Of a DNA stretch of 64,000 nt, positions 51,480 through 59,608 are shown piece by piece. The stretch comes from DASZUK01 sp963745595 (GTDB taxonomy: Bacteria; Actinomycetota; Acidimicrobiia; Acidimicrobiales; RAAP-2). Both the position numbers and the translations under genes were made by a program. Positions within the stretch are counted from its first letter, which is position 1, and each line of letters starts with the position of its first letter. The stretch is from assembly GCA_963745595.1 (NCBI GenBank), contig CAVUYB010000033.1:1-64000 (forward strand), written 5' to 3'. The notes beneath the pieces were generated by a model. It made no database searches, had not been told where the DNA came from, and saw only the letters and a program-made list of their open reading frames with translations.

Positions 51480-52784
51480 ATGGCAGAGCGTTCCCTTCTC
51501 GCAGCGGTCTCCGGCATCGATGCCAACCAGACCCTGCTCGACGAGATCGGCGACAACATCGCCAACGCCGACACCGTCGGCTACAAGGCCGGCCAGGTCG
51601 AGTTCGGTGACCTGCTGAGCGAGCAGATCGCCGGGGCGACCGCGCCGGGGGCCACGTCCGGCGGGACGAACCCGGTGGCTGTCGGGTCCGGCGTGCTCGT
51701 CACTTCGGTCGGCACCGACCTGACAGAGGGCTCGCTCGAGTCGACCGGCAACCCGAACGACGTGGCCATCCAGGGGTCGGGGTACCTCGTCGTCGACAAG
51801 GGCGGCCAGCAGCTCTACACCCGGGACGGTGCACTGACACCGGACGCCGCCGGCAACCTGACCGTCGACGGCGGCGTCGTGATGGGCTGGGCGGCCAACG
51901 CGGCGGGGACAATCAACACGAACGCCCCGCTGACGGCCATCCAGATCCCGACCGGCCAGACGATCGGGGCGACCGCGACGACCGAGCTGACGCTCGGCGG
52001 GAACCTCCCGGCCTGGGACGGCGTGGGGACCCCGCCACAGATCACGGTCACGACATACGGCTACGACTCCCTCGGCGCGGTCGTCCCGGTGACGTTCACG
52101 TTCACCGGCGTGGCCGGGACGGCCAACCAGTGGACGATCCAGGGGACGGTGCCGAACCCGGGCGGTGGGACGGACGACCTCTTCACAGCCACCGCGTTGC
52201 CGACGATGAGCTTCAACCCGACGACCGGCCAGATCACAGCGATCACCGGCGCCACCGTCGGGGCGAACGGCACACTGTCGTTGAAGGTCACCACCATGCC
52301 GGCCGGGTACACGTTCCCGACAGGCGATACGTGGAGCGTCGACTTCCCGGCGCCGGGGTCGACCGGCTCGGTGACCCAGTACGACAGCCAGCAGACGCTC
52401 GGCGTCCGCGGCCAGGACGGCTACCCGGCCGGCGCGCTGGAGAGCTACTCGATCAGCAGCGACGGGGTGATCACCGGCTCGTTCTCCAACGGCCAGACCC
52501 GGGCGATCGCCCAGCTCGCCATGGCTTCCTTCGCCAACCCCGGTGGACTGGTGGACCAAGGTGGTGGGCTCTTCGCCACCACCCCCAACTCGGGCCAGGC
52601 TCAGGTCGGCGTGGCCGGCACCGGCGTGCTCGGCACCTTGCTCGGCGGCCAGCTGGAGCAGTCGAACGTCGACATGGGCACCGAGCTGACCGACCTCATC
52701 ACCGCCCAGGAGGCGTACGAGGCGAACACGAAGGTCGTGACGACGACCGAGCAGGCGGTGCAGGCGCTCGAGACGATGAGCTGA
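51480..52784 (+). CDS. flgE: flagellar hook protein FlgE
   Basis: This 434-residue hook protein has the N-terminus SLLAAVSGIDANQTLLDEIG with DNIANADTVGYKAGQVEFGD. Its middle domain contains NDVAIQGSGYLVVDKGGQQL, and the C-terminus has SNVDMGTELTDLITAQEAYE with TKVVTTTEQAVQALETM. It forms the universal joint between rod and filament. It has its own ribosome site (ACAGGAG). No FlgF or FlgG paralogue occurs in the window. Confidence 0.95.
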   Translation: MAERSLLAAVSGIDANQTLLDEIGDNIANADTVGYKAGQVEFGDLLSEQIAGATAPGATSGGTNPVAVGSGVLVTSVGTDLTEGSLESTGNPNDVAIQGSGYLVVDKGGQQLYTRDGALTPDAAGNLTVDGGVVMGWAANAAGTINTNAPLTAIQIPTGQTIGATATTELTLGGNLPAWDGVGTPPQITVTTYGYDSLGAVVPVTFTFTGVAGTANQWTIQGTVPNPGGGTDDLFTATALPTMSFNPTTGQITAITGATVGANGTLSLKVTTMPAGYTFPTGDTWSVDFPAPGSTGSVTQYDSQQTLGVRGQDGYPAGALESYSISSDGVITGSFSNGQTRAIAQLAMASFANPGGLVDQGGGLFATTPNSGQAQVGVAGTGVLGTLLGGQLEQSNVDMGTELTDLITAQEAYEANTKVVTTTEQAVQALETMS

Positions 52785-52817
52785 TCGCGGCGAGCGCGCT
52801 GATCGGCGAAACGGGGC

Positions 52818-52844
52818 TCAAGTACCGGCCCCGACGTGCCGATA
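52818..52844 (+). promoter_or_regulatory. FliA promoter for the fliM-flhB operon
   Basis: TCAAG (52818-52822), a 15-nt spacer, GCCGATA (52838-52844), then G. With flanks it reads CTCAAGT-N14-GCCGATAG, the same as the flagellin promoter. It lies about 150 bases before the probable fliM start. Confidence 0.82.
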
Positions 52845-52994
52845 GGCAAGGTGCGCGCCAAGACGGCGGCCCAGGAGCACCGGCCACGGACGGGTCCGGA
52901 CCGATGAGCACTGCAGGTCGACGTCGTGGGGTCGCGCCATGGGCACGAGCAACAACCGAGGATCGAGGGCGGTAGGGCACGGGGCGGTGCTCCG

Positions 52995-53981
52995 TTGACG
53001 CCGGTCATCCTGTCCGGCGACCCGAGGGTCCGCCGGTACGACTTCAACCACCAAGAAGCGATCGACCGGGCCCGGCTCCGCCGGCTGCAGCCGGTCTTCG
53101 ATGCGCTCGCTCACCGCATGGCCGGCTCGCTGACCGGCAACCTGCGCCGTCCCGTCCACATCACCGCCGTCGGCTTCGAGCAGGCGCCCTGGGAGGAGTA
53201 CGCCGGGGCCATGGAGGACCCGACGTTCCTGGCCAGTGCGTCGGTCATCGGCCCGGACGGCCGTTTCGTGCTCCACCTGCCGGTCGAGCTCGTCCTGGCC
53301 CTCGTCGACATCCAGCTCGGCGGCGAAGGCGGCGCCCAGCCGGAGCGCCTGACGTTGACGGACATCGAGCACGCACTGGCCGGGTCGCTCGTCGAGGATC
53401 TCTTCGCGGTCCTGCCGACCGCGTTCGACGCGTTCATCGATCTCGGGATCGGCGTCATCCAGACGACGCGGAGCAGCATCTACCTGAAACTCGGCCGGCC
53501 CGGCGAGATGTGCCTGTTGGTCGAGCTGCGGCTCGGCCTCGGCGACGCGCCGGACCGGACGCTCCACCTCTGCATCCCGCTCACCGTCCTCCATCCGATC
53601 CTCGAGGCGTTCGAGCGGCTGCAGAACGCCGAAGGCCGGGAGCTGCCGACCGGGTCGACGACCGCTCAGCAGCGGTTGCTCGAGGTACCGGTGGACCTGG
53701 AAGTCGCCTACCCGTCGATCGGCCTGACCCCGACCGAGTTGCTCGGCCTCCGGGTCGGCGACGTGATCTCGCTCCATCAGGACAAGGAGGAGACGCCGTC
53801 CCACGACATCGTCGTCGGCGGCGTCCTCTTCGGGCGCGGCGTCCTGGTGGAGCGCGGGAAGCGGTTGGCCTGCACGATCACCAATTCGATGGGCACGGGC
53901 TCGATGGGTCCGGGCTCGATGGGCACGGGCTCGATGGGCAGGGACTGGATGGACACGAGCGTGGAGAAGGAGATCCGATGA
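52995..53981 (+). CDS. fliM: flagellar motor switch protein FliM
   Basis: This switch protein of about 328 residues has the FliM middle domain (YDFNHQEAIDRARLRRLQPV, then TAVGFEQAPWEEYAGAMEDP and LALVDIQLGGEGG) and a C-terminal FliN-like domain (LGLRVGDVISLHQDKEETPS, then VVGGVLFGRGVLVERGKRLA). The N-terminal CheY-binding peptide (LSQxEIDALL) is missing with either start: TTG 52995, chosen, or GTG 52926. The C-terminus has a repeated SMGTG stretch. Its stop overlaps the fliN start (ATGA). Confidence 0.92.
   Translation: MTPVILSGDPRVRRYDFNHQEAIDRARLRRLQPVFDALAHRMAGSLTGNLRRPVHITAVGFEQAPWEEYAGAMEDPTFLASASVIGPDGRFVLHLPVELVLALVDIQLGGEGGAQPERLTLTDIEHALAGSLVEDLFAVLPTAFDAFIDLGIGVIQTTRSSIYLKLGRPGEMCLLVELRLGLGDAPDRTLHLCIPLTVLHPILEAFERLQNAEGRELPTGSTTAQQRLLEVPVDLEVAYPSIGLTPTELLGLRVGDVISLHQDKEETPSHDIVVGGVLFGRGVLVERGKRLACTITNSMGTGSMGPGSMGTGSMGRDWMDTSVEKEIR
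53886..53945 (+). repeat. 15-bp tandem repeat at the fliM 3' end
   Basis: The unit TCGATGGGCACGGGC occurs four times with small changes (53886, 53901, 53916, 53931) and encodes SMGTG/SMGPG pentapeptides. The period is in frame. Confidence 0.92.
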
Positions 53982-54286
53982 ACGACGAGGTCCCGGTAGG
54001 CGTCCCGCTGGTGTCGGCGCCACTGCCGCTGGAGGCGTTGCACGACGTCGAGCTGAAGGTCGAGGTCGTGCTCGGCCGGGCCCGGCTGCCGCTACGCGAT
54101 CTGCTCGGCGCCCACCCGGGGACGACGATCGAGCTCGACCGGACGGTCCACAGTTCGGTCGACGTGATGGTCAACGGGACGCTGTTCGCCCGGGCCGAGA
54201 TGGTCGTCGTCGACGACGCGGAGATCGGTGTGCAGATCACCGAGGTCGTCGGGATCGACGTACCCCGAGACGGGCGGGTCGGCTGA
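53978..54286 (+). CDS. fliN: flagellar motor switch protein FliN
   Basis: This 102-residue protein is a typical FliN/SpoA domain (HDVELKVEVVLGRARLPLRD, LHSSVDVMVNGTLFARAEMV-like region, then EIGVQITEVVG). It forms the lower C-ring with FliM and docks the FliH-FliI ATPase. It starts at ATG 53978 inside the fliM stop and shares one base with the fliO start (TGATG). Confidence 0.95.
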   Translation: MNDEVPVGVPLVSAPLPLEALHDVELKVEVVLGRARLPLRDLLGAHPGTTIELDRTVHSSVDVMVNGTLFARAEMVVVDDAEIGVQITEVVGIDVPRDGRVG

Positions 54287-54840
54287 TGGGCGGTCCTGGC
54301 GCCCTGGTCGCCGCGTCGGCGGCCCACGGCCTGCTGGTCGCCAGCCAGTCCACGACGACGACGGCGCCGGACATCTCGATCGGCCACGTGCTCTTGCAGA
54401 TGGTGATCGCCCTGCTCGTCGTCGTCGGCGGTATCTGGGGGTTCAGCAAGATCATGCGTCGCGGCGGTCGGTTCGGCGGCACGGCCGGACGGGGCCGCCA
54501 CAAGGCACCGGCGCCCGGCCTGACCGTCCTCAGCCGCCAGCCGATCGGCAAGGGCAAGTCGATCGCCGTCGTCCAGGCCGGCTCCCGTCAGTTCCTCGTC
54601 GGCATCTCCGAGTCCGGCCTCAATCCGCTCGGCGAGATCGAGCCGAACGACGACCCCGGTCCGGCGGCCGGCGATCGGCTGGCGACCAACGGCATGGCGA
54701 CCAACGGCATGGCGACCAACGGCATGGCGACCAACGGCATGGCGACCAACGGCATGGCGGGTGACCCGCGACCGGGCAGTGGCATCGCCGCCGCGGCGTC
54801 GTGGTTGGACGGCCTCCGAGAGGCGACCGTCCGGCGTTGA
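54286..54840 (+). CDS. fliO: flagellar export protein FliO
   Basis: This 184-residue protein has one membrane helix (VLLQMVIALLVVVGGIWGFS) and a small cytoplasmic domain with the FliO pattern (LTVLSRQPIGKGKSIAVVQA, SRQFLVGISESGLNPLG). FliO helps assemble the FliP ring. The tail has five ATNGM pentapeptides from DNA repeats. It lies in the canonical order fliN-fliO-fliP, coupled on both sides. Confidence 0.9.
   Translation: MGGPGALVAASAAHGLLVASQSTTTTAPDISIGHVLLQMVIALLVVVGGIWGFSKIMRRGGRFGGTAGRGRHKAPAPGLTVLSRQPIGKGKSIAVVQAGSRQFLVGISESGLNPLGEIEPNDDPGPAAGDRLATNGMATNGMATNGMATNGMATNGMAGDPRPGSGIAAAASWLDGLREATVRR
54682..54756 (+). repeat. five perfect 15-bp tandem repeats in fliO
   Basis: The unit GCGACCAACGGCATG is repeated five times without a single change (54682-54756), encoding ATNGM x5 in the C-terminal tail of FliO. 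Perfect identity suggests recent slippage expansion. Confidence 0.97.
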
Positions 54841-55571
54841 GCCGGACCGTCCCGACGAACCCGTCGAAAGCCTCCGTGATCCCGCTCCCGCCACTGCTGC
54901 TGTCGGCGACCAACCAGATCACGATCAACCTCGGGAAGAGCTTGACGAAGCCGTCGTCGAGCATCCTGATCATCCTGGCCCTGGCCGTCCTCACGCTGGC
55001 GCCGTCGATCCTGATCCTGCTGACCGGGTTCACCCGGATCGTGATCGTCCTCGGCCTGACCCGCCAGGCGCTCGGCCTCCAGACAATCCCGCCGAACCAG
55101 GTGCTCGTCGGCATCGCCCTCTTCATCAGCCTGTTCCTGATGGCGCCGACGATCTCGACGGTCAACCACGTCGCGGTCCAGCCGTACCTGCACGGCAAGA
55201 TCACCGCGTCACAGGCCTACGACCGGGCCGAGGTCCCGATCAAGACGTGGATGCTCAAGCAGACCGGCCAGGAGGAGCTGGCGTTCACGGCCAACGTGGC
55301 GCACGAGAAGGCGACAAAGCCGATGCAGGTGTCGCTGGCCGCCATCATCCCGGCCTACCTGCTGTCGGAGCTACGGAGCGCGTTCATCATCGGCTTCGTC
55401 ATCTTCATCCCGTTCTTGATCATCGATCTCATCGTCGCGTCCACGTTGATGGCGATGGGCATCGTCATGTTGCCACCGACGCTCGTCTCGCTGCCGTTCA
55501 AGCTGCTGCTCTTCGTGCTGGTCGACGGCTGGGTGCTGGTGACGCAGACGTTGGTCACGAGCTTCCGGTGA
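54837..55571 (+). CDS. fliP: flagellar export gate protein FliP
   Basis: This export-gate membrane protein of about 244 residues has family signatures LTGFTRIVIVLGLTRQALGL, IPPNQVLVGIALFISLFLMA and LAAIIPAYLLSELRSAFIIG, then FIPFLIIDLIVASTLMAMGI. FliP forms the pore with FliQ and FliR. The start is TTG 54837 (overlapping the fliO stop) or GTG 54876; the second would leave only a short N-terminal helix. Confidence 0.94.
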   Translation: MSRTVPTNPSKASVIPLPPLLLSATNQITINLGKSLTKPSSSILIILALAVLTLAPSILILLTGFTRIVIVLGLTRQALGLQTIPPNQVLVGIALFISLFLMAPTISTVNHVAVQPYLHGKITASQAYDRAEVPIKTWMLKQTGQEELAFTANVAHEKATKPMQVSLAAIIPAYLLSELRSAFIIGFVIFIPFLIIDLIVASTLMAMGIVMLPPTLVSLPFKLLLFVLVDGWVLVTQTLVTSFR

Positions 55572-55843
55572 ACGAGCAGGTCGCCATCCATCTGGCCGCG
55601 GGGGCGATGACGACCGCGGCCAAGATCGCCGCCCCGATCCTGCTGTCGGCGATGATCGTCGGTCTGGCCGTCTCCCTCTTCCAGTCGGTGACCCAGATCC
55701 AGGAGATGACGCTGACGTTCGTGCCGAAGCTGCTGGTGGTCGCCCTGGTGATCGGCCTCGCCGGCCACTGGATGCTCGGTCAGTTCGTGGGCTACGTCCA
55801 CGAGCTCTTCAGCCAGGTGCCACAGCTCATCGGGACAGGGTGA
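55568..55843 (+). CDS. fliQ: flagellar export gate protein FliQ
   Basis: This 91-residue protein has two membrane helices. Motifs are IAAPILLSAMIVGLAVSLFQ, SVTQIQEMTLTFVPKLLVVA and a C-terminal LGQFVGYVHELFSQVP. It forms the gate with FliP and FliR. GTG 55568 overlaps the fliP stop by four bases. Confidence 0.94.
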   Translation: MNEQVAIHLAAGAMTTAAKIAAPILLSAMIVGLAVSLFQSVTQIQEMTLTFVPKLLVVALVIGLAGHWMLGQFVGYVHELFSQVPQLIGTG

Positions 55844-55846
55844 CCG

Positions 55847-56614
55847 GTGACCATCGCGGTCAACGCGTCGTGGCTCATCGCCTTCCTCCTGGTGATGGCC
55901 CGAGCTCTGGCCTGGCTGCTGGTGGTGTCGCCGTTCGCCAGCCGGAAGGTCGTCCCGACGCTGGCGCTGCTCGGCATCGCCGCCGGCTTCGGCTTCTTGG
56001 TGGCGCCGCAGCTCGAGACGGCCAGCCTGCCGACGACCACGCCGAGCCTGATCGGGGCCGTCATCGCCCAGGTACTGACTGGCGCGGCCCTCGGTTTCGT
56101 CATCCAGCTGCTCCTGTCCGCGGTCACCGCGGCCGGCAGCATCCTCGACCTCGTCGGTGGGCTGACGCTTCCCCCGGCCATCGACCCGTTGAGCCTCGAC
56201 CAGACGCCGCTGATGGGACAGTTCTACCAACAGGTCGTCGTGCTGCTGCTCTTCGTCACCGGCGGCTACCTGCTGATGATCGAGGGCTTCGTCAACTCGT
56301 TCCGCGGTCCCGGGTTCACGCTCGCCGGTAGCGGACGGGTGGCGTCGGTGCTCGTGACCGACCTCGGCGTCTTCTTCACGTCCGCCCTCGAGATCGCCGC
56401 GCCGATCATGGTCGTGCTGTTCGCCGCCCAGATCGTCCTGGCCCTGCTGTCGAAGGCGGCACCGCAGGTCAACGTGTGGATCCTCGGCTTCCCGCTCCAG
56501 GTCTTCCTCGTGCTCGTGCTGGTGGCCGTGGCCATCTCGGCCATCCCGGGCTTCCTCACGAACATCTTGACCCGCGGGCTCGGTGATGGCGCCCGCATGT
56601 TCGGGGTGCTCTGA
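55847..56614 (+). CDS. fliR: flagellar export gate protein FliR
   Basis: This 255-residue protein has about six membrane helices. Motifs are MARALAWLLVVSPFASRKVV, AQVLTGAALGFVIQLLLSAV and APIMVVLFAAQIVLALLSKA, then VNVWILGFPLQVFLVLVLVA. It completes the FliPQR gate. GTG 55847 follows fliQ after three bases. Confidence 0.94.
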   Translation: MTIAVNASWLIAFLLVMARALAWLLVVSPFASRKVVPTLALLGIAAGFGFLVAPQLETASLPTTTPSLIGAVIAQVLTGAALGFVIQLLLSAVTAAGSILDLVGGLTLPPAIDPLSLDQTPLMGQFYQQVVVLLLFVTGGYLLMIEGFVNSFRGPGFTLAGSGRVASVLVTDLGVFFTSALEIAAPIMVVLFAAQIVLALLSKAAPQVNVWILGFPLQVFLVLVLVAVAISAIPGFLTNILTRGLGDGARMFGVL

Positions 56615-56671
56615 GATGGCCGGCGAGGGGCGGCCGGGACCGGTGATCGGCCAGCGGGGCGGCCGGGGCTG

Positions 56672-57973
56672 ATGGCCGGCGACAAGGACGGGAAGACCGA
56701 AAAGCCGACGCCGAAGCGCAAGCGGGAGGCCCGTGAGCGCGGGCAGGTCGCCCGCTCGCCGGACGTCGGCGGCTGGGCGGCGGTGCTGCTCGGGTCGTTC
56801 CTCTTGCCCTGGATGTTCCAGATGGCCAAGAACCGCGTCCTGGCCGTCACGAACGACATCGTCCCGGTGATGCGCCACCCGACGGTGCCCGGCGCCCTCT
56901 CGGCCCTCGGGACCGGGCTCCTCCAGGTCGTGTACTACGGCGTCACCGTCGGGGCGACCTTTGCGTTGCTCGGCGTCGTCGTCAACCTGGCCGAAGTCGG
57001 TCGGGCCACGTCGCTGAAGGCCGCGGCGCCACAACTGTCTCGGCTCAGCCCGAAGGCCGGCATCAAGCGACTGGCGTCGCCGAACACGCTGTGGGAGCTG
57101 GCGAAGCAACTGCTAAAGCTGTCCATCCTGGCCGTCGTCGGCTACGGCGCATTGCGCGGCCTGACCGTCGCGGTGGCCGGCACCGCCCCGGTCAGCCTCT
57201 CGCCGATCCTCGCCTACACCGCGGGGTCGCTCCTGCGGTTCATCCGCACCGTCGCCCTGCTCGGCCTGATGCTCGGCCTGGCCGACTACGGCGTCCAGCG
57301 CTACCGGTTGAACCAGTCGATGAAGATGACGAAGCAAGAGGTGAAGGACGAGCACCGCCAGTCCGAGGGCGACCCGACGATGAAGGGCCAGCTGAAGCGC
57401 AAGCAGTACCTCATCGCCCGGTCGAGGATGATGGCGGCGGTCAAGACCGCCGACGTCGTCGTGGCCAACCCGACGCACTTTGCCGTCGCCCTCCGGTACC
57501 AGCCGTCGAAAGGTGGCGCCCCACGCGTCGTCGCCAAAGGGGCCGACGGGATGGCCGCCCGGATCCGGGACGAGGCGTCGACCCACGGCGTGCCCGTCGT
57601 CGAGGACCCCCCGCTGGCCCGGTACCTCTTCGCCGTCTGCGACGTCGACCAGCAGATCCCCGGCGCCGTCTACGTCGCTGTCGCCCAGGTCATCGCCTTC
57701 GTCTATTCGCTGTCGCCGGGCACCCGCGGCATCGGCGTGCACCGGCGCCCGCACTCGCTCGTGCCGACCGTCGACCCGGCCGAGCCGCCGCCGGCCGTGG
57801 CCCAGGCCCGGCGGCGCCGGCAGGCGCAGCTCGCCCGACGACAGCCAGCCGCGGCTCCAGATGGCGCCGGCCACCCGGCGAACACCGACCGGGCCGTCGC
57901 CGGCGGCCAGGCGCCCGGTGGACAGGCGGCCGGTGGACAGACGCCGGGCGACCAGGCGGTGGTGCGGGCATGA
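56672..57973 (+). CDS. flhB: flagellar export switch protein FlhB
   Basis: This 433-residue protein begins DGKTEKPTPKRKREARERGQ, the FlhB N-terminus. It has four membrane helices and a cytoplasmic domain with the autocleavage motif N266-P-T-H (VVVANPTHFAVALRYQP), followed by VVAKGADGMAARIRDEASTH. Cleavage after Asn lets FliK switch export from hook to filament proteins. The C-terminal about 75 residues are an unusual Arg/Pro/Gly/Gln-rich extension with small repeats. ATG 56672 leaves a 57-bp gap after fliR. Confidence 0.95.
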   Translation: MAGDKDGKTEKPTPKRKREARERGQVARSPDVGGWAAVLLGSFLLPWMFQMAKNRVLAVTNDIVPVMRHPTVPGALSALGTGLLQVVYYGVTVGATFALLGVVVNLAEVGRATSLKAAAPQLSRLSPKAGIKRLASPNTLWELAKQLLKLSILAVVGYGALRGLTVAVAGTAPVSLSPILAYTAGSLLRFIRTVALLGLMLGLADYGVQRYRLNQSMKMTKQEVKDEHRQSEGDPTMKGQLKRKQYLIARSRMMAAVKTADVVVANPTHFAVALRYQPSKGGAPRVVAKGADGMAARIRDEASTHGVPVVEDPPLARYLFAVCDVDQQIPGAVYVAVAQVIAFVYSLSPGTRGIGVHRRPHSLVPTVDPAEPPPAVAQARRRRQAQLARRQPAAAPDGAGHPANTDRAVAGGQAPGGQAAGGQTPGDQAVVRA

Positions 57974-58154
57974 CCCGGTGTGTCGGCCGCGGCCGGTCCC
58001 GCGTCAGTCGGCGCTGGCCCGGCGGCGGTCACCGTCAGACACGACGGACGCACGACGTCCACTACCGTTGGGGGCCCGTCGGCTCGGCCGGGCCCGGCGG
58101 CCGACGCCGCCCGGGACCAGCGCTCGCCCCTCGGGTCGTGGCAGGAGGAGGCTC

Positions 58155-58805
58155 ATGCGGCGCGAAGGGGACCGGCGGCTCATCACCGAGGTGCTGTTGG
58201 AGACCCGCGGCCGGACGGAGATGCGCCTCCTCGAGCCCGGTGCCAGCCCGGCCGGCCTGCTCGACTTGCTCCAGCGCCACGCCGTCCCCGGCGATCTCGT
58301 CACGCTCGTCCACGTCGGCGACACGTGGACGGCGTCGACGCTCACCCGGGAGTGGCCGTTCGACGAGGCGATGGCCGCCAACCTGCTGGCCGACCGTAGC
58401 CCGACGGTCGTGGAGCGGGCCGAGTCCCGCGTCGTCCAGCTCGGGGCGGCCGGGAACCTGGCCGTCGTCAGCGGGGCCAGCGGCAGCCGCCAGCGCTTCC
58501 CGAACTGGATCTTCGGCATGACGCGCCGCCCGGCGTCGCTGGTCGTCGGTTGGACGACCCGGGACGGTTCCCCCCGGCTGCTCACGTTCTCGAGAAGCCC
58601 GGACTTCCTCGCCGCGGTCGACGGCGGCGACGCACCCGGCGGCGGTCGGGCGGTGGCGCCGGAGGTGCTCGCCCGCCGCGTGCCCAACCGATCCGTCGTC
58701 TACCGGTTCCAGCTGGCCCGGCCGCTGGTCCGCCGGTCCCGGAGCGACGATCCCGTCGCCGCCTCGGTCCCGACCCCGGTCGAGGAAGAGGGCGTGGCGC
58801 CGTGA
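58155..58805 (+). CDS. hypothetical protein downstream of flhB
   Basis: This 216-residue protein has no family I recognise. It looks like a mixed alpha/beta soluble protein (RRLITEVLLETRGRTEMRLL, SPTVVERAESRVVQLGAAGN, RRPASLVVGWTTRDGSPRLL). ATG 58155 follows AGGAGG at 58143-58148. Its stop overlaps the GTG start of the following DUF1707-like gene, so the two are coupled. It is separated from flhB by 181 bp without an obvious FliA promoter, so a flagellar link is doubtful. Confidence 0.7.
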   Translation: MRREGDRRLITEVLLETRGRTEMRLLEPGASPAGLLDLLQRHAVPGDLVTLVHVGDTWTASTLTREWPFDEAMAANLLADRSPTVVERAESRVVQLGAAGNLAVVSGASGSRQRFPNWIFGMTRRPASLVVGWTTRDGSPRLLTFSRSPDFLAAVDGGDAPGGGRAVAPEVLARRVPNRSVVYRFQLARPLVRRSRSDDPVAASVPTPVEEEGVAP

Positions 58806-59485
58806 TCCGACGTCGGTCGCACCGGTCGAGGCATCTCCGACCGCTTGGCGACCGCCCGTCCGGCGACGGGGCCGGTGACCGCCGGGTCGGTGACGCCGAG
58901 CGGTCCGGGGCCGCCGACGCGCTGGCCCGGGCCCAGCGAGAGGGGCGGTTCGGGAGCTCCGACCTCTACGAGCAACGGATGGACGAGCTGCCGACGGCCC
59001 GTTGCCAGGCCGACCTCGATCGGCTCACCGGCGACCTCGATGACCTCGTGCCGGCGCCGGTCCGACAGGAGGTGCTCGAGGCGGTGGCCCGGGCCCACGC
59101 CCGCGGCGTCCTCGACTTCGACGAGTTCGACGTTCGGAGCGACCGGGGCCTCGGTCCGCTCACCTACGCGGCGGCCGAGCGGCTCGTCGGTGACCTCGGC
59201 TACGAGGTCACCAGCCGGACCGCGCCGGCGCCGAGCCGGTGGCGCCGCCGGTTCCGGGTCGTCGCGGTGCCGGCCGCGGTCGGTGGCCTCGTCGGCACCG
59301 CGTTGGTGGCCGTCCCGGCGGCCGTCGACCTCCCCGGTGATGCCGTGCACTGGTTGCCGCTGGCCGTCGGCACTGGCCTGTTCGCCGCGGTCGGGACGGC
59401 GATCGCCGCGGTGGCCTGGAAGGTGCGCCGACCGACCGGGGCTGGCGGCCACCCCGGGGCTGGCGGCCACCCCGGTGCCGGCTGA
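58802..59485 (+). CDS. DUF1707-like membrane protein
   Basis: This 227-residue protein has an N-terminal region with two copies of a short helical motif. One is DALARAQREGRFGSSDLYEQ followed by RMDELPTARCQADLDRLTGD, matching DUF1707's EGRLxxxExxERxxxAxxAxtxxeLxxLxxDL. The second half-copy is ARAHARGVLDFDEFDVRSDR. Two membrane segments follow (VVAVPAAVGGLVGTALVAVP, WLPLAVGTGLFAAVGTAIAA), and a Gly/Pro/His tail with a 21-bp repeat. The family is common and uncharacterised in actinobacteria. GTG 58802 overlaps the upstream stop. Confidence 0.75.
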   Translation: MIRRRSHRSRHLRPLGDRPSGDGAGDRRVGDAERSGAADALARAQREGRFGSSDLYEQRMDELPTARCQADLDRLTGDLDDLVPAPVRQEVLEAVARAHARGVLDFDEFDVRSDRGLGPLTYAAAERLVGDLGYEVTSRTAPAPSRWRRRFRVVAVPAAVGGLVGTALVAVPAAVDLPGDAVHWLPLAVGTGLFAAVGTAIAAVAWKVRRPTGAGGHPGAGGHPGAG

Positions 59486-59608
59486 CGGCCGCGGCCCGCT
59501 GCTACCATCCCTGGCGATTGCCGGTCGACTGGCGCGACGGGACGCGAGACCCGGGCTCCGTGGGGGCCCGGGAGGGGGCGCCGACTTGGCAGCTCGGAGC
59601 AACACGCC

